A DNA stretch of 64,000 bases from Roridomyces roridus (taxonomy: Eukaryota; Basidiomycota; Agaricomycetes; Agaricales; Mycenaceae), in NCBI GenBank assembly GCA_029378245.1, contig JARKIF010000019.1, positions 1-64,000 on the forward strand, given 5' to 3'. Positions within the stretch are counted from its first letter, which is position 1. Each line of letters opens with the position of its first letter. Shown in pieces: positions 56,186-64,000 of the stretch. Made by a program: the position numbers and the translations under genes. The notes beneath the pieces were generated by a model. It did not search any database, was not told where the DNA came from, and saw only the letters and a program-made list of their open reading frames with translations.

Positions 56186-58720
56186 TCATTTTGTTATCTC
56201 TGGAACCACAGCCCCAACCGCAACAGCAGCTTCAACACCCTCCACCACAGTCCCTTCATCCTCCCTCTCCAAATCGTCAACGTCCACCGGCGGCCCCTTT
56301 TCAGGATCATCCAACGGCGTAGGTGTGGACGTTCCTGGAGACACTTCCACACCCGCGCCGTTCTTGGCTTTTCGTATAATTCGTCGCTTGAGCGTGTATT
56401 TCTTTAAAAATAGGGCTAACAAAACATGAGTTTTTCAACCAGAACTCGAATACGACAACTTACTTCCAACGAGACACAGAGCCATTATCGGCGTGTTGAA
56501 CAGCCATATGTCTGAAATCCCCTTCGTATAAACGTGATAGACTTGTTGCCGAACTGATTCGGGCTGCGACAAAGTGAGTTGCCCAACTTTGGAACGGTTC
56601 AACCAAAAAAGATCGAACCTGAATGTTTTGAATCGTGCGAATGCTGTCCGCCAACGCCGCGCCCGAAAGATCAACCGTCAAGCCCTCGATCTTGCCAATG
56701 CGCGATTGAACGACCTATTCACAGAGATGAATAGACATTTTCGGCGTTGGAAAGGTACTCACCCCAGACCAAATAGTCTGTCCAATCGAGAGTCCGATGG
56801 TAGCGCCGAGGGACCGGAATAATCCAAACGTCGTCGAACTCGTCGCCATTTCTTTTACGGGCATGGCTGCCTGCAACCCCAGGAGAGGTGGGAGGAATAA
56901 ACCTCCGATACCAAAGCCAGCGATCGTAGGAAGGATAATTTGTAGGGCGCTATGTTGCATCAGCGTTGCAATCATCGAGTTGAATAGTTTCAACTGACAG
57001 CGACGACTTTTCATTCAACATGATCATAAGTCCGTATCCTAGGGTCGTGATGGCCTAGGTGGTTCAGTTTTATTTTCATTTCGCACCCAGTTAGAACTCA
57101 CATAAGAAACCCACATGACGGGCCTGAAATCCCCCATCCTGCTCACCACAATACCGGCGAGTGCCGAGGTTATCGAGGAGACGACAGAAAACGAGATAAT
57201 TCTGCAAGTTTATGAGTTGTTGGAAAGTTTAACCGACAAAGTTACGTACAAGACTCCGGATTTCGTAGCTGAGGCGCCGAGGATCTGGAAGTACAACGGG
57301 AGATAGAATGCAGCTGTTTGTTTGGATTCGATTCCGCAGCGAAGAGCGAGATGAACACATACCAGAGAAGAAAGCTATGGAGTGGAAGAAGACGGTAATG
57401 AATATCAAGCCTGTCGTCCGGGTCCTGAACAACCTCGGCGGGATAATGGGCGATCTTGTTGTCCAGGTCTCAAAGAGAACAGCAAGCACGATAACGACAA
57501 CGCCGACGGCGAGCGGCGCAATGGTAGCTGCTCTTTTCCACCCATTCTGACTTTGGTTGAATCCCATTAGCAGGGACACCACACCCGCAATGATCAGGAA
57601 CAGGCCGACGAAATCGAAATCCCTGACTGTGGTCACGGAGGCTTCTTCCTTGGTGTGGGTTGAGGTTTAGGAAGAAGAACAGGACGAGGAAAGCGACTCC
57701 TCCCGTCGGACTGTCCGCCAGTCAAGATAATAGATGAAAGCATAGGTCCTACTCACAGGTTGATCCAGAACTGTACGCGATTCAATACGGATAACTGAAA
57801 GTATAGGTCCTACTTACACACCATCTCCACGATACGTGATCGGTGAGAGCCTATCCACGGGAGTTGAGCAAAGAATAGACACACAAGAAGGGACATACCC
57901 CGCCGATTAATGGACCGACGACTCTGTGGTGAACGATGAGCAAGTCCAGCGGAGATTGGATGTATTTCATACCCACTAAAACCCCACATCATACCTACTA
58001 CTGCACCGTACGTCCCACGCCTGGAAATACTCTTCAGAAACGTTGCTCACGGGTACAGTCAGAGCGCTTACTCTTCCAGCGGAACAATGTCCCCGATGAG
58101 AATCTGCACGCATTGTGTGATTCCTGCAGAATATGACTCCAACTCCGGAGTTCCGAAAGAAAGAAGAACGCACCACCACCACCGATTCCCTGCAGTGCAC
58201 GAGCGAGAATAAGCCATGTCATACTCTTCGCGGCTCCACACAGCGCCGAGCCGACGAGGAAAATAACGATGCTCGGGTACAGCACTTGTTTACGACCGAA
58301 CAGGTCTGATAGCTTGCCGTAGGCAGGACACAAGGCTGCCGCTGCTATCAGATACGCACTGCAAGAAAAATGAGAAACGCAGCAAAGAGAGGTGGCACTT
58401 ACCTCCCGACCCAAGAGTAATTTTGACCTCCCCCCAATTCCTCCACGATCGTAGGCAGAGCTGTCGCGATACTGTTGAATGCGCCTGAGCCTCTAGTTAT
58501 CCTCCAAAATTCTACCGACGTACATAGTTTGGTCGAGGGCCGCCTGTGGGATAGTATGAGATGCAGCATCGCGTCACAGAGCGTGCTTTGTGCGTACGAG
58601 AAACGCCGTCAAACTCAAGCCGAGGAGAACAACGGGAAGGTTATTGTGGGGCAGGTGCTGCTCCTCGTCTTCTCGTGCTTTCTTCTGCGGTGGGATGGGA
58701 GCCTTTTCTTGGTCCGCCAT
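56186..58720 (-). CDS. MFS multidrug-type exporter (DHA2-like, 14 helices)
   Basis: Proton-driven drug or metabolite efflux at the plasma membrane. The start at 58720 gives MADQEKAPIPPQKKAREDEE. Helix 1 LPVVLLGLSLTAFL splices to AALDQT and then TIVEELGGGQNYSW. Next is AYLIAAAALCPAYGKLSDLF with GRK, the MFS motif A, then LARALQGIGGGG and the part with FDFVGLFLIIAGVVSLLMGF, LAVGVVVIVLAVLFETWTTR and PIIPPRLFRTRTTG. Later come AGFGIGGLFLPPLLGLQAAM, SLGATIGLSIGQTIWSG and TLKRRIIRKAKNGAGVEVSP in the charged cytosolic tail. More than ten short introns. LDQTIV and motif C-like G-x-x-x-G-P features place it in the DHA families. Intact as far as I can splice it. Confidence 0.78.
57725..57816. repeat. 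Short direct duplication in an MFS intron region
   Basis: GAAAGCATAGGTCCTACTCA at about 57733 recurs as GAAAGTATAGGTCCTACTTA at about 57796. The duplicated unit carries a splice acceptor/donor-like sequence and may have arisen by slippage. Confidence 0.5.
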
Positions 58721-59410
58721 GGGGGATCGTGGGGGAGAAACGAAAGGATTTCTGAGTCATGCTTGATTTTTCATCCGGCTGTCCACATGGCGGACCAGTC
58801 CGATGAAAATAGTGCCAGCGGCAAGGTTGCAGCCGGAGCTTGAACTAGAATCCATTCCGGCCCGAAGAGAAGATGGTTTGGCGATTGCAGTCACTGAGTC
58901 AGACGATTACCTTGACCAGAGCCTCGAGAGGCTGGAGAAGAGCATGTCCAAAATGGGAACCGGATATACGGCTGTCGCATCGCCGCGGCGAACAATGATA
59001 TGGTGTGATCGGCCACCATACTTACAAAGGCCACATGGCACATGACACATGTTGAAAAATACCCTCCCTTTCCGAGGACACAATCGTCTGGAAGGACAGT
59101 TCGATACTTGTCCTTTCGTCGGCCACAGTCCTTGGCCTGATATGAAGCATTGACGTCCTCACGACGGCAGATGAGTCGCTAAAAAGCTATCGACGAAAGT
59201 CTTGCTCAATCGTGAATCGCGTATGTGGAGACTTTGAGCTTTTATCCACTCTGGTCAATCTGTAGCCAATCCAAAGGCTGAATGGAGAGAGCTTTTTCGG
59301 AGGGCACGTGGGCGGGTCTTTTGCTAAGTAGCATGAATCGAACATCTTTTCTCACGGTTCGAATGAATATAAATACTGAGATAAATAACAAGAAATTCGA
59401 AATCATCGAT
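58721..59410. other. Gap upstream of the MFS exporter
   Basis: Promoter side of the exporter and 3' side of the DUF6699 gene. ORFs of 60-120 codons on the plus strand show no motif. Confidence 0.35.
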
Positions 59411-60754
59411 TCACAACCCAGGAACGAGTCTGAGCACCGCAAGCGTCTCGTTCCCCCTCACATCCACAGGCATCACCCCTCCAAAGAAAACCCACTCTTC
59501 AAACACGTCTGCCCTCAAGAATTCCGTCCTTGCAAACGGACTCGACATCCTCTGCCTCCTCGCACTCGCAGTCTCCACCTTACCGCGCTCCTGCGGTGAA
59601 ATCGCCAGCAAATCGGCCTGTAGAAGCGGCTGCCCGACGTACGCATATATCGCGTCCAACACATCTCTTACAGTGACCCACCGCGTGTGCACGGGCACGC
59701 GGATTGGTCCCCAGCGTTGTTGCCAGTGCATCAGCTGAGGAGCTTCGAATATGACCACGAGATTGCATGCGGGCGGGTAGGTGGCGACAGCGTCCAGGAA
59801 GGGCGCAGTTGGCGTTGCCAGCCCTGAGCGAGTTGCCTGGGCCATGCCAGGAGGCATGAAAACGGGCCAACGGACGGAACTCTCCCCGGAAAGGTCGGGA
59901 TGGCAGCCGCCGGCGTATGGTGCACATTGCATTTGCGGGTAGTACTGCTGACACGGAGGCGCCAGAGGTGCTGCTGCGCGGCCTCGGTTGTATAGGGTTC
60001 CCCAGTCCTGGGCTGGTATAAAAGGCTGTTGAACGACTCTGTAGTTCGATTGTGGAGGAACCCATCGAGTTGTTGGAATCCCTGTCGCTGGTGCGTTTCC
60101 TGTTGACCACCAATTTGTGCTCGGCCATTGAGAATTCAAAGGCGCAGGAGCAGCATTTGGCCACTGAGAATTTAAAGGCGCAGGAGCAGCATTCGGCCAC
60201 TGAGAATTTAAAGGCGCAGGAGCAGCACTCGGCCATTGAAAAGTGGCCGGAGGAGCCCCGGTGCCATCATTCTGAGGCGCCTGCTGTTGCCCATTGTTTT
60301 CCGGCACAGGCCACGAAGCGTGTGGCCATAGAAATGGAGCCACCGGGGCCTGCGGGGGAGGCGGAGGAGGTGGAGGAGGTGGAGACGGGGGCTGCGGGGC
60401 AGGAGGCGGGGGAGGCGAAGAAGGCCCACCAGCAGGTGGATCATTTGGCGTTGGTCGCTGGTTGGAATCGTTCGCGCCACAATTACACTCTGCACACCCG
60501 CAGTCACAACCACAACTTGAACCCTGATCACTGGCACGTGGACGTGGACGTGGAGGAAGTGAATGTGGAAGTGAACGAGCAGAAGTGGGCGCAGGGGTCG
60601 GAATTCCCGTCGCGGGCGCAATATTGACTGGCGGATTTTGTTGCCAGGTCGAATTCCACGGCGCCGATTCGTACAACACACTTCGGTCGGCCCGTAAGAT
60701 CCTGACTGGATAGGGGCAATTCGGAGTCCTAGCGGTTTCCAGGACTTGTAGCAT
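59411..60754 (-). CDS. Proline-rich protein with C-terminal DUF6699 domain
   Basis: One long exon. The first ATG in the frame is at 60754 (MLQVLETARTPNCPYPVRIL), but the frame is open to 60787 behind an acceptor-like CTAG, so an upstream exon is likely. Order of parts: a Cys-rich patch SSCGCDCGCAECNCG, a polyproline tract of about 25 residues, three 12-residue repeats (APLNSQWPNAAP), a middle rich in Pro/Gln, and the C-terminal domain. That domain begins near CNLVVIFEAPQLMHWQQRWG with RVPVHTRWVTVRDVLDAIYA and FEEWVFFGGVMPVDVRGNET, ending LAVLRLVPGL. The pattern of P.W.I.V....VTV.DVL..I is the basidiomycete DUF6699 type, role unknown. Intact. Confidence 0.7.
   Translation of the reverse strand: MLQVLETARTPNCPYPVRILRADRSVLYESAPWNSTWQQNPPVNIAPATGIPTPAPTSARSLPHSLPPRPRPRASDQGSSCGCDCGCAECNCGANDSNQRPTPNDPPAGGPSSPPPPPAPQPPSPPPPPPPPPPQAPVAPFLWPHASWPVPENNGQQQAPQNDGTGAPPATFQWPSAAPAPLNSQWPNAAPAPLNSQWPNAAPAPLNSQWPSTNWWSTGNAPATGIPTTRWVPPQSNYRVVQQPFIPAQDWGTLYNRGRAAAPLAPPCQQYYPQMQCAPYAGGCHPDLSGESSVRWPVFMPPGMAQATRSGLATPTAPFLDAVATYPPACNLVVIFEAPQLMHWQQRWGPIRVPVHTRWVTVRDVLDAIYAYVGQPLLQADLLAISPQERGKVETASARRQRMSSPFARTEFLRADVFEEWVFFGGVMPVDVRGNETLAVLRLVPGL
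60130..60240. repeat. 36-bp tandem repeat within the DUF6699 gene
   Basis: Three copies of a unit with GGCGCAGGAGCAGCATTTGG followed by CCACTGAGAATTTAAA. In protein it gives the PLNSQWPNAAPA repeat. High similarity between units points to recent expansion. Confidence 0.85.
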
Positions 60755-60825
60755 CAGATCAGCCTCTTGGTCAGCTTCGGTGAGCACAAAGGTGCAAGTC
60801 TAGGGCATAAACAGTTAGGTATTTT

Positions 60826-63319
60826 TCAACACGAAACGAAAATGAAACGAACACCAGAGGTATTATCGCGGTCTATTTCGCATGGGAACCGAGATAAGGC
60901 TTGGCCCCAGAATTGCACAATCGCATCTCGGTTTCCAGTGGGCCGTGGGGCATCATTGGTAGAATTTCGACCTATGAAGGTTGAAGATCCAATGACTGGG
61001 CTTCCAGTTGGCTGTGGGGCATTATTGGTAGAGCTTCGACCTAGGAAGGTTGAGATCAAATGATTCGGTTCAAAAATTTCCTTACCCATCCTCCCATTGG
61101 GTCGTCGACCTCTAGTCCATACAAGATCCGCTGTGTCACCATCTTGTATCAGTACCTCCCAAGCATGACGCCCATGACGAGAGCGGAAGACGTCCGTTGT
61201 GTTTGGCTGTAGTATCGGGCGAACATCAGCAAGGTAAACACATAATTGAACAAGACGCACGATGTCTGAGCGAGGAATGATTTCGATCCTGTCTGACATC
61301 TGAGTCTCAGAGAAATCCATATTGCTAATGTCCAGGACTCCGAGAGGATGTGATCGCAGATAGCTGTTCGCCATATCCTCTGCGTTGCCGGGTGTCTGAA
61401 GAAGAGATTAGATAATAGGATTAAAATATTCGCAAGTACGTACACCGACACTCGAAAATCGCATACCTGCACGTAGCGCTAGTAGACGATACCAAACAAC
61501 AGTCGAATTTTCGCGGATGGAGTCATCCCGAAACGCAGGAATGCGATCTGCCACTGTTCAATCGTCAAATAAGTGTACACCCCCGTGTCCGTGACTATAC
61601 TGCTTACCTCCGTTCGTCCAAGTGTCCACTATTCTCCCATCGTTGTCCGTATACAAGAGGACCCCAAAATCGTCATTAAAAATGTAATCCGCAAAGCCCC
61701 GTGGCTAGAAATGGAGTCAAAGAAAATCGAGCTTGACAGCACAATAGCGCACAGGTTGATGAGATCCTTGGCGGACTTGTTGAATACGGCGCGAAAGTTC
61801 ATTTCGGTCCATCTCAAAATCGGTAATGTCCAGGGTACTGATTGCGTGACGATTACCGGGCGCCTGTTTGAGTGGAATGAGATTCAGGTTACTAGAGTCG
61901 ATTTGAACCATACTGTGTACACTCCGTATGGAGCAGAATCCGGGCGACCAGGATGATCCTCTACTATGCGCAGGTGATGGAACCAAAAGGCAGTCGAGTT
62001 GACAGGCGACTCCCCGGGTGTGGAACCTCTTGGCGGTGGGCGTGGTTGCCCGGGAACACCACTTGAAGTAGAAGTTACCGGCTCAGCACTTGGTAACCTC
62101 AGGACGTTGGCATCCGAGTCAACTTGTAGAGGTTCCGTGGACGACCCGTTGCGCAAGTAAAAATTGCGAACGGGCATTGCAGACTACACAATTGAGTACA
62201 TATTTCGCATAATAATGACCACTTACGAGTTCTACGAAACGTAGACCCATCTGGCGGACCGCCTGTTGATCCATATTAGAGTTGGTCATGTCTATCACAT
62301 GGCGTCCCTGTGCAAGAGTCAAAGCTAGCTCTAGGAAGTGGCGAGAAACGGACGTACGCTGGGATCTGCTGGGAACAACACGCCTGCGTCTGTCATCAAG
62401 TCCCGCTGGGACATGGCCCCAAAGAAATCGGGTACAGGACGCGAACTTGAAGCATCTCCTGGTGGATTGGACTCGGGCTGACTTGTCTGGCCAGCAGTTC
62501 CCCGGGCACGTGAATTCGGCTCGGCACTTGGCCGACGTGAATGGTTTCTTGACGTATCTCTTGGAGAATTGGCTTCGGGCTGACTGGACCGGCCAGCAGT
62601 TCCCTGAGCTGGATTCACAGTCATCTCGCCGGTGGGTGCAGGACCTCCTGGCGGCGGGCGTGGCTGCGGAGGAACACTATGTGAGGTAAAAGTTGCGCGT
62701 TCAGCACTGGCCGACGTCGGTCTGGAGGAGTCTGCATGAACTTGTATAGGTATCATGGACGTCCCGTTTTGCAAGTAGATATTAGGCCTCCGTGATCCCA
62801 ACTACACAGATTAGCACCGCCAATTTTGCATGTCAACAACAACCACGTACGATTTCTGCGAAACGTAGACCCATCTGATATACAGTTTCCTCGGTCCAAG
62901 TTGAACCAGTCATGTCTATGATATAGTCCTGTGGTCCGCCGGCCTATGGCAGGAGTCAAATAGGTCTGGGACACAGCGAGACAAGGACGCACGTTGGGCA
63001 CTGGTCGTAAAGAGACACCCGCCTGTTGCCACATTTGCTCTAAATGCTCACGAGGTATCGCCCTCAAAATTTCAGCAGAAACGTCGGCCCCAAGACGATT
63101 TCCCGGTGCATCGAGGCCGGCTTGACTTGGCCCACCAGCAATTCCCTCGGGGGCTGGATTCGGCTGGGGACTTGGCCGACGCGAATGGGTTCTTGACGCA
63201 TCTCTCGGAGCATTGGACTCGGGTTGACTTGGTCGAGTATTCGGCTGAGGACTTGGCCAACGCGAAGAGCTACCAGCTTCTGGCTCGAGCCGGGTCAGAT
63301 GGGACAGTGGACGGGACAT
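60826..63319 (-). CDS. Unrecognised protein made of repeated exon modules
   Basis: I do not know this family. From the start at 63319 (MSRPLSHLTRLEPEAGSSSR), the following elements repeat. Element 1: AEILRAIPREHLEQMWQQAG and, in the next unit, FFGAMSQRDLMTDAGVLFPA. Element 2, a separate small exon: YIIDMTGSTWTEETVYQMGL with RFAEI, and HVIDMTNSNMDQQAVRQMGL with RFVEL; both are bordered by introns at the same places. Element 3: NIYLQNGTSMIPIQVHADSS and NFYLRNGSSTEPLQVDSDAN, each followed by a Pro/Ser-rich linker with QPRPPP. Further down, STAFWFHHLR matches STVVWYRLLALR, and TLDITDFEMDRNE matches VLDISNMDFSETQ. The last part has DIVRLVQLCVYLADVRPILQ and HAWEVLIQDGDTADLVWTRG. Whether this is one gene or two is not settled, and the 3' border is uncertain. 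Confidence 0.5.
60945..61065. repeat. Two-copy tandem repeat near the 3' end of the modular gene
   Basis: Units of roughly 66 bases containing CATCATTGGTAGAATTTCGA and CATTATTGGTAGAGCTTCGA. In the minus-strand frame they read STFLGRSSTNNAPQPTGSPV and STFIGRNSTNDAPRPTGN. Confidence 0.7.
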
Positions 63320-63614
63320 CGAGGTTCGGAAATCGAACAAGCACAGGTATAGTATCTTAAGTACTTGGCCTATTGTTCAGAGCCGTTGCTAGCTGTGGCC
63401 ACACCAACCAGCGGAACAAGGGCCATCAGAGTTATTCCAGAATAGCCTCGTTTTGTTTTCATCGAGAGCCAAGGCAAATGCCGAAGAGACAATTGGAAGA
63501 ACAAGGAGGGTTGACGTCGAAATTGAAGAGTTTCCTTATTCGGACTCGGGTCACACTGCTTCCGTTACCGCGACGCGTCAGCCTTGTCCTTGTCCCTCTC
63601 TCCGTTTGCCCAAA

Positions 63615-64000
63615 ATGCCGCTCGAAGCCACCATGATGATAATAGACAACTCTGAATACATGCGGAATGGCGACTACATGCCCACCCGCTTCGACGCGCA
63701 GTCCGACGCCGTCACCACCGTCGTGCAGACAAAAATCGACAAAAATCCAGAGAACACGGTCGGGATAATGACAATGGCGGGCAAGGGGTACGTGTTGTTC
63801 GAGTGCTGTTAAATGCGCCATGCTCATTGGGCACGCAGTCCAGAAGTACTCGTAACACATTCGAAAGACCTCGGGCAGATTCTGCAAGCAATACACACCA
63901 CCTCGTCCAAAATCGGTGGGGACATTGACATACCGACTGCCATTGCCATCGCGCAGCTCGCTCTCAAGCACCGGTCGAACAAGAATCTGCGCCAACGCAT
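63615..64000 (+). CDS. RPN10: 26S proteasome ubiquitin receptor Rpn10, 5' part
   Basis: Subunit of the 19S regulatory particle that docks ubiquitin chains. The start at 63615 gives MPLEATMMIIDNSEYMRNGD, the conserved start of the VWA domain with the D-x-S-E-x-M-R-N-G-D-Y core. It goes on RFDAQSDAVTTVVQTKIDKN, ENTVGIMTMAGK, one intron (63789-63831), then PEVLVTHSKDLGQILQAIHT and DIDIPTAIAIAQLALKHRSN. The gene runs off the window end before the rest of VWA and the ubiquitin-interacting motifs. No defect in the visible part. Confidence 0.92.

Noticed and set aside
1..64000. tRNA, rRNA, CRISPR or bacterial-type operon features
   Set aside because: Reading both strands I found no cloverleaf with a conserved T-loop I could support, no rRNA segment and no regular spaced repeats. 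The gene structures are eukaryotic.

Overview
This window is nuclear DNA from a filamentous basidiomycete, most likely an Agaricomycete. Nearly every gene is cut by several introns of about 45-60 bases with GT-AG ends. The gene families are typical of mushroom-forming fungi: expanded P450s, an MYND zinc-finger family in several copies, 7TM proteins of the DUF6534 type, a DUF6699 protein and SRPK-like kinases. Housekeeping genes mixed in are a Vps68-like protein, the PP2A activator PTPA, dephospho-CoA kinase and the start of Rpn10. I saw no rRNA, tRNA or CRISPR feature.

Layout. 0.2-5.3 kb: an aldo/keto reductase and a secreted carboxylesterase with an outsized first intron. 5.5-6.5 kb: a non-autonomous element with inverted ends. 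7.1-20.9 kb: a group that looks like a terpenoid or meroterpenoid gene cluster (UbiA-family membrane enzyme, P450, an unidentified gene, second P450) that has been broken repeatedly. A solo LTR sits in the first exon of the UbiA gene, a 5.6-kb Copia retrotransposon sits in intron 1 of the first P450, and a 256-bp CACTA-like MITE sits in a coding exon of the same P450. A second copy of that MITE sits inside the pol ORF of the Copia element. The second P450 has a one-base frameshift. Target-site duplications fix the insertion points and part of the order of events.

21-34.6 kb: a small unknown gene and a Med9-like gene, then a large, diverged inverted duplication with arms at about 22.1-24.6 and 31.7-34.6 kb. 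Each arm carries a copy of a membrane-protein gene: intact on the right, broken by a 95-bp deletion on the left. Between the arms lie an alpha/beta hydrolase, a cytosolic YWTD-like beta-propeller and a DUF6534 7TM gene. 34.6-37 kb: Vps68 and PTPA.

37-51.7 kb: four copies of one MYND-domain gene (two on the minus strand, two on the plus strand) flank a second DUF6534 gene, a 2-oxoglutarate oxygenase divergent from an MFS permease, and dephospho-CoA kinase. One MYND copy lacks its N-terminal domain and one has a frameshift plus a spare last exon. 51.8-58.7 kb: a small membrane protein, a two-kinase-domain gene with signs of decay, and a DHA-type MFS exporter. 59.4-63.3 kb: a proline-rich DUF6699 protein and an unrecognised protein built from repeated exon modules. 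The window ends inside RPN10.

The main themes are nested transposon damage to a biosynthetic cluster, and local duplication followed by decay. Intron boundaries given here were placed by eye from reading frame, splice consensus and family motifs, so start codons and small exons may need correction against RNA data.
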